From TMED27 sp041397865 (lineage in GTDB: Bacteria; Pseudomonadota; Alphaproteobacteria; Micavibrionales; Micavibrionaceae): a DNA stretch of 64,000 bases. Positions 1 through 8,722 of the stretch are shown here, one piece after another. The DNA is taken from contig JAWKVT010000001.1 in NCBI GenBank assembly GCA_041397865.1, forward strand, positions 1,302,001-1,366,000. The letters run 5' to 3'. Below the pieces are notes generated by a model. It saw nothing but the letters and a program-made list of their open reading frames with translations. It did no database searches and was not told the origin of the DNA. How positions within the stretch are numbered: position 1 is the first letter of the stretch; every line of letters starts with the position of its first letter. A program made the translations under genes and the position numbers.

Positions 1-2
1 GC

Positions 3-458
3 TGGATCGAAAAACTCCTGAAAACCAACAAAGCCTCCGCAACAGGCCAGCGCATAGCCGGACAAGCCGCAATGGAGGCCGGAATTTGGGGAGAAGCCCG
101 CGATTATTTCAAACAAGCCGAAGAGCTTTCTCAAGGTCGCGCAAGCGCAGGGCTTTACCGAAGCCTCGCCGCGCTGGAAGAGCGCTTCACCCACGACGAA
201 ACGGCAATAAAGCACTGGTTGAATAAAGCCGCCGACGCCCCGGCGGATAAAACATGGGTCTGCCGCGAAACCGGCCACATTTACGAACGCTGGAGCCCGG
301 TCGCCGAACCTCACGGAAGCTTCAACACCATAATATGGGCCGCTCCGTATAACCGCCGCGAACCCGCCCTCTTGCTCAATGACAACATGAAAGCAGATAA
401 AGAAATGAACGAAGCCCTGATCGAAGCCCCCGGTGACTCAGAACGCGGTACGCTCTAG
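3..458 (+). CDS. HemY-like TPR protein, C-terminal part (5' end outside window)
   Basis: The reading frame is open from the window edge and ends at the TAG at 456-458, so only the last ~151 residues are seen. The sequence has TPR-like helices (WGEARDYFKQAEEL) followed by a C-terminal segment with CRETGHIYERWSPV and SFNTIIW. In alphaproteobacterial HemY-like membrane proteins the C-terminus likewise carries a short Cys/Trp-rich tail after the TPRs. HemY-type proteins sit in the inner membrane and are linked to haem synthesis, but their biochemical role is unsettled. The call rests on this C-terminal pattern only; a generic TPR protein is the alternative. Confidence 0.6.
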   Translation, partial: WIEKLLKTNKASATGQRIAGQAAMEAGIWGEARDYFKQAEELSQGRASAGLYRSLAALEERFTHDETAIKHWLNKAADAPADKTWVCRETGHIYERWSPVAEPHGSFNTIIWAAPYNRREPALLLNDNMKADKEMNEALIEAPGDSERGTL

Positions 459-519
459 GGTCCATACTCATTGCTTCTATAAAACAAGCGAAAGCGCCGC
501 TTTTTGAGAACCGGAAGCG

Positions 520-625
520 TATAGTCGTTTCAGATAGTTTTCCGACAAGAAACGAGGAGCGTAGGCGTAGAAACCCTACGGTAGCGACGAGTGACGACGT
601 CGGAAACTAAAATGAAACGACTATA
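520..625. repeat. Long imperfect palindrome between HemY-like gene and rhomboid gene
   Basis: The arms 520-546 and 599-625 are near-perfect reverse complements; the outer 13 bp (TATAGTCGTTTCA and TGAAACGACTATA) are exact. The interior can also fold, through CGTAGG and CCTACG around an AAAC loop. The element lies between two convergent genes, so it may act as a bidirectional terminator, or it may be a REP/MITE-type repeat. No second copy is in this window. The rest of 459-629 holds no gene. Confidence 0.6.
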
Positions 626-629
626 GACC

Positions 630-1433
630 CTAAAGCCTGATCTTCCCTTTTTGCATAGCGCTAATCAACGCAACACCGCCAATATAACCGCCCAAATGCG
701 CCTGCCATGCCATAGAAGCGCCGCCAAGCAACACGCCGGGCACAACAATAAACAGCCCCCAGAAAATAAGCATCGGCCACGGCCCCCGCCTGCCGAAACG
801 CTGCGTTACCGGATGCTGCGCGTTTTGCGTAATCGTAATATAAATCAACGCACCAAAAAAGCCGCTAATCGCGCCCGACGCCCCGACAACAGGCGTAATA
901 GAAAACGGATCAAGGATAAAATACAGCAAAGCCCCGCAAAGCGTACAAACCGTAAAAAATATAGCTGTCACCCGTGCGCCGTAAATTTTCTCCAAAAACA
1001 TCCCCAAAACAAGCCCCATCACCGCATTAAAAAACAGATGAAGCCAGCTCCCGTGAAGAAAGGCATACGTAACGAGCGTAAGCGGCGCAACCCAGTTCCA
1101 CTCATAAGCACCGGTAAAAATACCCGGAACAAAGCCAAAGCTGTAAAAGGCCTGCAACCGCCCGCCCGCATCCAAAAACAGGTAAAGCAGGAGATGAACC
1201 GCGATAAAAGCAACCGCAAGCCCGCGCGAAAAAGGCGGAATATTCCCGGCTTTAAAAAACGGCTGACTGTTCGCCGCCCGCAAAACTTTTTGTTCTTTAC
1301 GGTGCTGACGACGCGCTTTTTCCTCTTCCTTGAGTTCTTCTTTACGCATGCGGTCACGCTCCGCAAGACTCGGAAACTTTATAATCTTTTTATCGTCCTC
1401 CGGCCCACTGCCGTTTGCACCGTTTACACTCAT
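630..1433 (-). CDS. Rhomboid family intramembrane serine protease
   Basis: A 267-residue protein with a charged cytoplasmic N-terminus (about residues 1-70, rich in K, E and R) followed by about six hydrophobic segments. The catalytic serine motif GASGAISG is present, and a later transmembrane helix carries the partner His in WQAHLGGYIGG. Rhomboids cleave transmembrane helices of substrate proteins inside the inner membrane. The helix order with Ser before His matches the basic bacterial six-helix type. It converges on the HemY-like gene; the ATG at 1431-1433 is the natural start. The substrate cannot be inferred. Confidence 0.9.
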   Translation of the reverse strand: MSVNGANGSGPEDDKKIIKFPSLAERDRMRKEELKEEEKARRQHRKEQKVLRAANSQPFFKAGNIPPFSRGLAVAFIAVHLLLYLFLDAGGRLQAFYSFGFVPGIFTGAYEWNWVAPLTLVTYAFLHGSWLHLFFNAVMGLVLGMFLEKIYGARVTAIFFTVCTLCGALLYFILDPFSITPVVGASGAISGFFGALIYITITQNAQHPVTQRFGRRGPWPMLIFWGLFIVVPGVLLGGASMAWQAHLGGYIGGVALISAMQKGKIRL

Positions 1434-1514
1434 AAAATGACTATAAGACGCATAAAATGCCGCGTAAAGAAACTTGACAACACCCGCCGAAAAACGACCT
1501 GAAAAAATTGCAAC

Positions 1515-2453
1515 CTATTGTGTAAGCTGAATAAAAACATCCTCAAGATCGCTATCATCCGTCGAAATATCGGCAATGCCGTAACCGGCTTTTTGAATAA
1601 CCTCTATCATGGCTCCGACCTGCGTTTCCGAAGGGTTATAACGCACAATCACGCTTCGTTGCCCGGCTTTCTCCGCCGCAAATCCCGCCATCACGCGCTC
1701 CACATCCTCCATTGGCCGGTCAAGCCGAAAACGAATCTCTTTCCCCTCCAGCCGCGATAAAAGCTTTTCCGTACTCTCATGCGCAATCACCTGTCCATGA
1801 TTGATAATGGCAATTTCATCGCACAACTCTTCGGCCTCTTCCAGATAATGCGTGGTCAGCAATATCGTCACGCCTCGCGTATTCAGCGCCCGCACATTGG
1901 CCCAAAGCTGCCTGCGCAATTCCACATCGACCCCGGCGGTCGGCTCATCCAAAACCAGTATCGGCGGACTATGCACCATCGCCTTGGCCACCATTAAGCG
2001 GCGCTTCATCCCACCCGACAGGCTGCGCGTATACGCCTCGGCTTTATCCGACAAACCCACCATTTCCAAAAGCTCCGCCGTCCGCCGCTCCTTTTTCGGC
2101 ACCCCGTAAAACCCGGCCATAAGATCCAAAAGCGCCGCAGGCGTAAAAAATGCGTCTTCGTTAATCTCCTGCGGCACCACGCCCAACGCGGATTTCACCC
2201 CGCGCAAATCCTCGTCAAGATCGCTGTCCCAAATTTTCACAGAGCCTGAACTTTTCGTGACCAGCCCGGCCATAATATTGATGATAGTAGACTTCCCCGC
2301 GCCGTTCGGCCCGAGCAAACCAAAGATAGAGCCTTTCGGAATGCGCAAAGACACCCCCCTCAAAGCCTCTTTATCCGGACTTTTCCGATTGCCTTTATAA
2401 ATCTTCCTAAGGTCCGTAATGTCCACAGCCCAAGGATTTGCATCTCCACTCAT
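1515..2453 (-). CDS. ABC-2 type transporter, ATP-binding subunit
   Basis: An ATPase of about 313 residues with Walker A (GPNGAGKS), Q-loop, signature LSGGMKRR, Walker B (ILVLDEP) and the switch His (LLTTHYLEEAEEL). The C-terminal ~80-residue extension matches the CcmA/YadG class that pairs with ABC-2 permeases for drug, lipid or polysaccharide export. I place the start at the ATG at 2453 (MSGDANPW); an upstream in-frame ATG at 2492 would add MVGFFSERPYFLG, which is less likely to be translated. No permease gene is adjacent, so the partner must be encoded elsewhere. Confidence 0.88.
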   Translation of the reverse strand: MSGDANPWAVDITDLRKIYKGNRKSPDKEALRGVSLRIPKGSIFGLLGPNGAGKSTIINIMAGLVTKSSGSVKIWDSDLDEDLRGVKSALGVVPQEINEDAFFTPAALLDLMAGFYGVPKKERRTAELLEMVGLSDKAEAYTRSLSGGMKRRLMVAKAMVHSPPILVLDEPTAGVDVELRRQLWANVRALNTRGVTILLTTHYLEEAEELCDEIAIINHGQVIAHESTEKLLSRLEGKEIRFRLDRPMEDVERVMAGFAAEKAGQRSVIVRYNPSETQVGAMIEVIQKAGYGIADISTDDSDLEDVFIQLTQ

Positions 2454-2530
2454 ACCCAAAAAATAAGGCCTTTCACTGAAAAATCCAACCAACTTTTCTT
2501 ATATAGTTCGTTTCCACTTTTTTATAGGAA

Positions 2531-2566
2531 AAGGGGGGAGGCCCCATTGTTTTTATTACATTTTTT
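2531..2566. repeat. Intergenic repeat copy 1 (G-run followed by CCATTG-T-rich block)
   Basis: A GGGGGG run is followed by a 22-bp block (2544-2565) starting CCATTGTTTTTATTAC that recurs exactly at 19481-19502, where it is also preceded by a GGGGGG run. It lies between two minus-strand genes. The rest of 2454-2771 is AT-rich with no convincing gene. The repeat may be a small lineage-specific element or a shared regulatory or terminator sequence. Confidence 0.5.
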
Positions 2567-2771
2567 ATCACTTCGTTTGCTCCATAGCCTTACAACGCTT
2601 TTCCGGCAATTAAACCAAAACACTATTTTTAGGATAAAATTCCTAGATCGTCAAGGTTATTTTTGATTTTTACCGCCCGTCATTATCCAGATCCAGATCG
2701 GGAACAAAAACTTCCTCCTGGCTATCGAAATCAAGCCCCGCCTGAGCAAACACGGGAGCAAGTTCCAGCCA

Positions 2772-3665
2772 TCAACTCTTGAACTTTTTAAGCCAAGCCA
2801 GCGCGGCTTCATCGTCTTTAAGCTGCGCATCCCAAAACGCCAGTACAGTCGTTTTGATAAGCCCTTCATGCTCTTCACGCCTCGGGTTTGCATCCAACTT
2901 CCCGCGCGTACCGTTATAAACCATATGATCGCCGCCCTCCAGCACTTGCAGGTATTTCTCCGAATTCCCCGTATGCTCATGAATAATAAGGCGCGTTTCA
3001 TAACCATACCCCTCCAGCGGCGACGCATCTTCCGTTCCCGTCATATGAAGAAGCGGAATGGAAATAGGGCCATACAACTCTTCCGGCGGCGCGTCACTTA
3101 AATGCGTAATCGAAGTCGGGCTATAGGCAATCCCCGCCTTAAAGCGCAGCTCGCGCAAACTTATCAAATTCCCCTCAGCATCAGGAAAAAGCTGTCCGGC
3201 CATAACTTGCGTCGTCATCGCGCCAAACGAATGCCCGGACATGCCCAAACGCTCAAAGTCCATAAGCGCTGCAATATCAGGGTTTTCCGCCGCCCAGACC
3301 GGCAGACTGTCCAGAACAAAAGGCACGTCATAAAAACGATTGAGCGTAGTCTCACGGCTGATATGCACCTTCTGCAAAATATCCCACGGATGCCCCGGCT
3401 TTCCTTCCCACAAACTCGAATCCGTGCCGTGATGCGTGATATGCACCAATACATAGCCATAAGACGCGACATAACGTGAAATAAATGCCGCCCCGTCGCG
3501 ATTGCCGCCAAAACCGTGACTCCATAAAATCACCGGCACCGTTCCACCGCTATAATCCGCCGGATAATAAGCTTTAAATGGAACCAAGCGGCCATCACGC
3601 GCAGGATCTACAAACTCCCCGCGCTTTAGCAGCACTCTATACGGGCCTTGTTCGGGCGAATACAC
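2772..3665 (-). CDS. Alpha/beta hydrolase (dienelactone hydrolase / PAF-acetylhydrolase-like)
   Basis: A 297-residue protein with the oxyanion region LWSHGFGGNRDG, a nucleophile elbow GHSFGA, a likely acid in GTEDASP and a catalytic His in EGGDHMVYNG. This order (Ser, Asp, His) fits the alpha/beta hydrolase fold, close to the chlorophyllase and platelet-activating-factor acetylhydrolase-like group that cleaves esters. No signal peptide is visible, so it is probably cytoplasmic. It begins 3 bp after the sspB stop, so the two genes are probably cotranscribed. The substrate is unknown. Confidence 0.82.
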   Translation of the reverse strand: MYSPEQGPYRVLLKRGEFVDPARDGRLVPFKAYYPADYSGGTVPVILWSHGFGGNRDGAAFISRYVASYGYVLVHITHHGTDSSLWEGKPGHPWDILQKVHISRETTLNRFYDVPFVLDSLPVWAAENPDIAALMDFERLGMSGHSFGAMTTQVMAGQLFPDAEGNLISLRELRFKAGIAYSPTSITHLSDAPPEELYGPISIPLLHMTGTEDASPLEGYGYETRLIIHEHTGNSEKYLQVLEGGDHMVYNGTRGKLDANPRREEHEGLIKTTVLAFWDAQLKDDEAALAWLKKFKS

Positions 3666-3668
3666 AGC

Positions 3669-4190
3669 CTACTTCTTCCGGAACTGGTCCAGCGAAATAA
3701 CCTGCCCGGTATCGCCGCCGCCCTTGCCTTTACCACCGCCACCGGAGCCGTCATCATCCGGCCCGTCATCATCAAGCTCATCAAGAATCGCAAGATCCGC
3801 ATCGTCGATAGATTCGCCAAGCGGCTGAAACTGCAACGCGAAATTCACCGACGGATCGGCAAAAATGCTAATCGCCCCCAGCGGAATCTCAAGCCGCTCC
3901 GGCACATTGTTAAACGACAGCGTAACAGTCATGCGCTCACTGTTAACGCTCAGGTCCGAAAACTGGTACTGCAACACAATCGTCATTTCACCGGGATAGC
4001 GCTCACGCAAATAATCGGGAATTTTAACCCCCGGATAGTCCGTCAGAAACGTAATATAGAAATGATGTTCGCCCGGCATCCCGCCGCTATCGCCGTATTG
4101 GCGCATAACCTCTTCGACGGAGCTTTTAACAACCCCCCTCAGAGCGGCTTCAACCATTTTGTCATAGCGTAATATATCGTCGTCAGTCAT
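3669..4190 (-). CDS. sspB: ClpXP adaptor SspB, alphaproteobacterial type
   Basis: About 173 residues. A folded N-terminal domain (MTDDDILRYDKMVEAALRGV, HHFYITFLTDYPGV, MTVTLSFNNVPERLEIP, ISIFADPSVNFAL) is followed by an acidic, then Gly/Lys-rich linker. The C-terminal tail ends VISLDQFRKK, the kind of short peptide that docks on ClpX. SspB tethers ssrA-tagged proteins to ClpXP. In this lineage it recognises the start of the tag (AANDNF), which is encoded by ssrA at 7093-7140 in this same window. The start chosen is the ATG at 4188-4190; an upstream in-frame ATG would add an implausible MISSLLFAQILS. Confidence 0.88.
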   Translation of the reverse strand: MTDDDILRYDKMVEAALRGVVKSSVEEVMRQYGDSGGMPGEHHFYITFLTDYPGVKIPDYLRERYPGEMTIVLQYQFSDLSVNSERMTVTLSFNNVPERLEIPLGAISIFADPSVNFALQFQPLGESIDDADLAILDELDDDGPDDDGSGGGGKGKGGGDTGQVISLDQFRKK

Positions 4191-4319
4191 GGATAATATC
4201 TGTGCAAATAAGAGGCTGGAAATCAAGAGAAGATCTTACTCTTTTATATGAATCGCACGAAACCCCCGCCCCTGACCAGCCCCGTTCAAAGAAAGCCCCA
4301 TCTTCGCTGTGGACAAGAT

Positions 4320-4991
4320 TCACACTTTTTGCAACGACGGCGGCCTGTTAAGAGATTCCTGAAATTTTTCAGATGTAACAAGATTCTGCAAAAGCATGGG
4401 AAACATAAGAACCAAAAGCCCCACAACCAAAGGCCAGAGCCTATGGTGAAACGCCCCCTCATGCCGCTCTCCGGCACGAACATGCAACCTGTATAAAACG
4501 CCGATCCACAACGCCCCGCTCAAAAACGTTGCCTCGCGCACAGGCTGAAACACCGGCGCAGGCAGCACAGCATTCAGCGCCGCAAAACACAGCATCAAAC
4601 CGGCAACAAACAAAACCGTTACAACCGCAAAACCAAGCACTTTAAACACCGTCAAAACCAAAAACCCGCCCGTGTTTTTTAAAAACGCCCGCGCCGGACG
4701 TTTTCCGGCGCAATGATAAACAAACGCCCCTCCCGCCAGCGCGCAAAGCACGGCAAACTCCGGCCATAAAACCCCGACCTCTTCCCATAAGCCGTTAAAA
4801 AACGACACAAGCGCAACCGCAAAAAAAGCCGCCATCGCCGTTTTAAAGGTAAAAAGCCCCAAACCGCCCTCTCGCGGCGCTTCATGCCTGGACAAAGACA
4901 ACAACCACAAATGCGGCGAAAAGAACACCGCGGCCCCTAAAAAAGCGCATAAAACATTGAGCAAAGGTGCACCGGCATAAAGCTCATCCAT
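4320..4991 (-). CDS. Hypothetical polytopic membrane protein
   Basis: About 223 residues with five to six hydrophobic segments, for example VLCAFLGAAVFFSPHLWLL, FLVLTVFKVLGFAVV and PLVVGLLVLMFPMLL. I do not recognise a family. The start overlaps the stop of the upstream O-antigen-ligase-like gene (GTGATG overlapping TGA at 4991-4993), so the two are translationally coupled. That suggests a role in the same envelope-related process, which is an inference from context only. Confidence 0.7.
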   Translation of the reverse strand: MDELYAGAPLLNVLCAFLGAAVFFSPHLWLLSLSRHEAPREGGLGLFTFKTAMAAFFAVALVSFFNGLWEEVGVLWPEFAVLCALAGGAFVYHCAGKRPARAFLKNTGGFLVLTVFKVLGFAVVTVLFVAGLMLCFAALNAVLPAPVFQPVREATFLSGALWIGVLYRLHVRAGERHEGAFHHRLWPLVVGLLVLMFPMLLQNLVTSEKFQESLNRPPSLQKV

Positions 4992-6949
4992 CACCGGATC
5001 TCCTGTGGAAAGTAAATGTTAAATTCGCGCTGCGCCGCGTGCAACACCTCCCCATCGCCAAGCTCACGCGCAAACCGGATTGTTTTCTCAAGGAAAAATC
5101 GGGGGTTTTGCGTCCGGTAACGCCACGCCAAACCGCCTTTGAGAATATCCAGCGCCCCTTGCGCATCACCGCGCCGCGCGGCAAAATCCGCCAGCATCAC
5201 CCGCGCACCCAGATGCAAAGGATCAAGCGCCAAAGCGCGCAGCGCATAGCTTTCTGCGTTGTCATCGCCCGCATTTTTCCCGTCATCGGGCAAAAACACA
5301 TACGCAAAAGAACGCAGCTCCGCGCGCGTATAAGAAATCTGCGCCAGCCGGGGGTTCCCCTCCTGCGCCCGCTCCAACAAATCCGCAACCTGCGCATAAA
5401 GCGCCCCAACCTCTTCAGGCCGCATAAACGGCGCATTAAGTTGTAACAACCCCAGCGGCACATGGGTTGCCGCAACCAGCGCCCGGGCATTCCGGTTCCC
5501 CGAAAGCCGCCCCGCCCGGTTAATATCATCGGCAAACGCGTTCATATCGCCGCTCATCATCGCGCCCTGCCCGCGATTAACCAAGATCTCGCTAGCCTGA
5601 AAAGACACAAAAACACCCAGAAAAGCCAAAAGCGGAAGCGCCAACCCCCAGCGCACCGGCGCATGACCATGCGGCTCTTTCGGCGTACTGTCATAAGCTT
5701 GCCCAAGCGCCACACCCGTCTGCACAAACCAAAAACCAAGCCCAAGCCCCGCCACCATCAAAACCGGCAACACATGAAAAGGAAAGCTGATATGCGCCTG
5801 CACAACCATCGCCGCAAACCCGCAAAACGGCACGAGAATAAAAATCCGCCTTTCATCGCCGCTCTCCAGATTTTTAAGGGCCCGCAGGCTGCGCACCAGA
5901 GCAAACCCAATAAAAGCATAAAAAATCAGTGGCGCAAAAACGCCCATTTCAGCCGCAAACTGCAACGGGTCGGAATGTGCCATAAGCCCGGCGCTACTCG
6001 CATCCACCACGCTGCGAACCTCCGGGTAATAAAGAAAAAACGTGCCGATCCCCGTTCCGCTCCACAAGTGATTCTTAAAAATCTCTAGGGCCGAAGCCCA
6101 GATCTCTGGCCGCGCCCATAAAAGTGGCTGCGTCCCCTCAAACGTACGCCCGACCATCGCCGCCGGAGAGTTCGCACTGCCGGAAACCAGAACGCCCATC
6201 AATAAAAACGAAAGCCCCCCAAACCCCAAAAGCGCCGAAACGCAGCGCTTATGCTTTTTAACATGCCCGCGCGCAAAAAACATAAACACCGCCAAAGCAA
6301 GAAGCAGCGCAAGCCATGCCCCGCGGCTACCCGTCGTAAAAACCGCCACGAGCAGAATAAACGCCAGCCCCAGCGCTATGTTCGATGGCACCCGGCCCCG
6401 CGCCGCCAGCATCCAGCCGAAACTGCCAAAGAAACCCAGCGACAATAAACCACCCAACGAATTCGGATTGGCCAGCGGCCAGCTCACAAACCCGCTAAAC
6501 AACATCTCCGGCATAAAGAAATATTGAACAAGAGATGACAGACCGAGAAACACGTACACCCCCGCCAAACCCCAAGCCGCAATTTGAAAAAACGCCCGCG
6601 CCCCGCCATGCAAAACAAACGCGAAAAACCCCAGTGGAAACACACTGAAAAAACAAAAATAGATAAAGCTGACAAACGGAATGTCCGACAGACAAACACT
6701 CAAAAAAGCCAACACCCAAAACCCCAGCGCCAAAACGGCAACAGGCGAGCGCAACGCGCCCTTAAGATTTTGCAGCGGCGCAGCGGCCAAAACGCACAGC
6801 GCCGAAAACACCGCGCAAAGAACCCCCAGCAAAAAACTCTCCGCCTCATACGCCTCAAACGGCATCAACGCGAAACAAAACCCCAAAAGCCAAAGCCCCG
6901 CACCTGTGCGGCAAAATATGGGCGCGGGATTATAAACCTCGTCAGACAT
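4991..6949 (-). CDS. O-antigen ligase / polymerase family membrane protein with TPR tail
   Basis: A 652-residue protein with about ten or more hydrophobic helices and the Wzy/WaaL-type motif TTGSRGAWLALLLAL around residue 210. A large loop before LWSGTGIGTFFLYYPE has the conserved spacing of the O-antigen ligase domain. The C-terminal ~200 residues are soluble and TPR-like (AQGALDILKGGLAWRYR). Members join or polymerise oligosaccharides on lipid carriers at the periplasmic face. No glycosyltransferases are nearby, so the substrate (O-antigen, exopolysaccharide or a protein glycan) is not defined. It is followed by a coupled membrane-protein gene. Confidence 0.8.
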   Translation of the reverse strand: MSDEVYNPAPIFCRTGAGLWLLGFCFALMPFEAYEAESFLLGVLCAVFSALCVLAAAPLQNLKGALRSPVAVLALGFWVLAFLSVCLSDIPFVSFIYFCFFSVFPLGFFAFVLHGGARAFFQIAAWGLAGVYVFLGLSSLVQYFFMPEMLFSGFVSWPLANPNSLGGLLSLGFFGSFGWMLAARGRVPSNIALGLAFILLVAVFTTGSRGAWLALLLALAVFMFFARGHVKKHKRCVSALLGFGGLSFLLMGVLVSGSANSPAAMVGRTFEGTQPLLWARPEIWASALEIFKNHLWSGTGIGTFFLYYPEVRSVVDASSAGLMAHSDPLQFAAEMGVFAPLIFYAFIGFALVRSLRALKNLESGDERRIFILVPFCGFAAMVVQAHISFPFHVLPVLMVAGLGLGFWFVQTGVALGQAYDSTPKEPHGHAPVRWGLALPLLAFLGVFVSFQASEILVNRGQGAMMSGDMNAFADDINRAGRLSGNRNARALVAATHVPLGLLQLNAPFMRPEEVGALYAQVADLLERAQEGNPRLAQISYTRAELRSFAYVFLPDDGKNAGDDNAESYALRALALDPLHLGARVMLADFAARRGDAQGALDILKGGLAWRYRTQNPRFFLEKTIRFARELGDGEVLHAAQREFNIYFPQEIR

Positions 6950-7009
6950 CCCCCCATGATGCCTGAGCCAAAAAGATCGTCAACGGAAAAGAAAAGAGAA
7001 ATGGACCGA

Positions 7010-7357
7010 TTCTGTTGCGAGGTTCGGCCCAGACCCCACCTAGGTTGCATTAGAACCTAGGGATTAGTGCGTAGCGCACGATCATTGCCCAATTAGGCAG
7101 CAATCGCTTCACCAGCGGCAACAAAGTTGTCGTTGGCTGCTACAAATGCATGATTGTCGTTTGCATTTATAACGATTATCCGGTAACGGCGGATTGCCGA
7201 ACGCCGCTTGTCACCTTTACTGCGTGTGTCGATCCTGTTTCAGCCCCATATCCTTAAGCTTTAGGCTTAAAATGGTGGAGCTGCCGGGTACTGCCCCCGG
7301 GTCCACGAACGTTTATTCCGCAACCGCGTGTAACGTCATAGCCGGGCGAGCCCGGCA
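7010..7357 (-). ncRNA. ssrA: tmRNA, circularly permuted (two-piece type)
   Basis: Read on the minus strand, the acceptor part comes first. It has a T-arm-like CCGGGGGCAGTACCCGG and ends CAGCTCCACCA with the CCA at 7275-7273. A ~25-nt spacer follows, then the coding part starting GGGGCTGAAACAGGATCGAC at 7247. The resume codon GCA (7138-7140) opens a tag reading AANDNFVAAGEAIAA before TAA at 7093-7095. This order (3' acceptor half before 5' coding half) is the permuted arrangement of alphaproteobacteria, in which the precursor is cut into two RNAs. A strong hairpin (CCTAGGTT...AACCTAGG) lies near 7037-7060. The outer ends are approximate. Confidence 0.93.
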
Positions 7358-7363
7358 CTTACC

Positions 7364-7391
7364 ATTATAGGACAAAACCACAAATTTTCAA
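7364..7391 (-). promoter_or_regulatory. Likely sigma-70-type promoter of ssrA
   Basis: On the minus strand, TTGAAA (7391-7386) is followed after 16 bp by a perfect TATAAT (7369-7364). This places the transcript start near 7357, just upstream of the acceptor part of tmRNA. The rest of 7392-7555 shows no gene. Confidence 0.75.
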
Positions 7392-7555
7392 ATATATTCC
7401 CGTCCGCAAGCAAGACACCTCCCCGGCTGCTCTCCGTAAATTTTCTCTGCATAATCGGCCTTACCCATGGAATCACGACGCAACATACTGTAGAATGATG
7501 CGCTGCGGCCTTAAGAAACAAGGCCCTTTGTCCATTAAAAAACCGGAGAAACGTT

Positions 7556-8659
7556 GTGGATACACTAAAGCTCATTGGTATAGAAGACTCAGATTCCCGT
7601 ATAGCTTCCGAACTTTGGAAATACATAGAACCCGAAATGGAAACTATGATCGGAGCGTTTTATGAGCGCATCCTCTCACTCCCTGAATTCGTCAAAATGG
7701 TTGAAGAAACCTGCGAGCGCAAAGGCATTGAAGCCGGCGAGCTTGTCGCCCACATCAACACAGTCCAGTTCGATCACTGGCGCAAGACATTCACCGAAGG
7801 GTTTACGCCCGAATATTACGAACGCCTCAACAAAATCGGTATCGCCCACCAGCAATGCGGACTAACGCCTGATTATTACGTAGCCAGCGGGTGCATCGTC
7901 GTGGACGCCATGCATGGCATCGTCATGCAAAAAATGGCCGCAGAGAACGAAAATATAGACATTGCCAAAATCACGCAGGCCGTTCAGGTCATCACAAGAA
8001 TTAATTTCATGGATTTATGCCACGCGATAACATGCTATGAAAAAGCGCATAAAGCCGCCGCAGATGAAAAGATTGATGAAATCGTCAATAAATTCGAAGG
8101 CGAAGTCGGCAACAGCATCTCGATGATCGCTGAACTGGCCAGCGAACTCAACAACAGCATTGAAGAGGTTATATCAACCACCGAGAGTAATAACGCGCTG
8201 TGCCGCGACACGCTAACTAAAGGCGAAGTCGCCAACGACAGCCTCCAAAGCCTCCAGCAAACATCGGAAAACATCACCGAATTCGTAAATTTCATCGGTG
8301 ATGTTGCAAAAAAGACAAACCTTCTTGCCCTCAACGCAACAATTGAAGCCGCCCGCGCAGGCAATGCCGGAAGAGGCTTTGCCGTTGTCGCCGGGGAAGT
8401 AAAGTCTCTGGCCGGAGAAACCGCTGATTCCAGTGAAAAAATCACCCAGCAGACAAAAGAAATACAAGATGTCACCTCCTCATGTTTTGGCAGCGTGCAG
8501 ACAATTCTCAAGGCTCTGGAAAACGTAAACGACAGCGCCACCGGAATTTCAGGCGCCATCAAACAGCAAAAACTCGCAATTTCAGAGATCAACGGCAACA
8601 TCCAGAACATCCAGACCCGGATGACAAGCCTGATCGAGGAAATTCGCAAAACCGGTTAG
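7556..8659 (+). CDS. Globin-coupled chemotaxis sensor (HemAT-like)
   Basis: A 367-residue soluble protein starting at a GTG. Residues ~1-165 form a protoglobin-type sensor; His98 in KIGIAHQQ is the likely proximal haem ligand. Residues ~235-300 are the MCP signalling hairpin (KKTNLLALNATIEAARAG, RGFAVVAGEVKSLA). No transmembrane helix is present, consistent with HemAT aerotaxis receptors that bind O2 and act on CheA/CheW. The MCP tail is short and I see no C-terminal CheR/CheB tether. The gene stands alone between ssrA and thyA; no che genes are in the window. Confidence 0.88.
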   Translation: MDTLKLIGIEDSDSRIASELWKYIEPEMETMIGAFYERILSLPEFVKMVEETCERKGIEAGELVAHINTVQFDHWRKTFTEGFTPEYYERLNKIGIAHQQCGLTPDYYVASGCIVVDAMHGIVMQKMAAENENIDIAKITQAVQVITRINFMDLCHAITCYEKAHKAAADEKIDEIVNKFEGEVGNSISMIAELASELNNSIEEVISTTESNNALCRDTLTKGEVANDSLQSLQQTSENITEFVNFIGDVAKKTNLLALNATIEAARAGNAGRGFAVVAGEVKSLAGETADSSEKITQQTKEIQDVTSSCFGSVQTILKALENVNDSATGISGAIKQQKLAISEINGNIQNIQTRMTSLIEEIRKTG

Positions 8660-8722
8660 ATTCCGGCATTAATATAACCGAGCCTCTTCATCTCCTCTAT
8701 AGAATCATCCTATATTAAGGGC

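Noticed and set aside
651..1502. Long open frame antisense to the rhomboid gene
   Set aside because: Its protein is Arg/Asn/Lys-rich low complexity and mirrors the rhomboid codons; the rhomboid frame has clear motifs.
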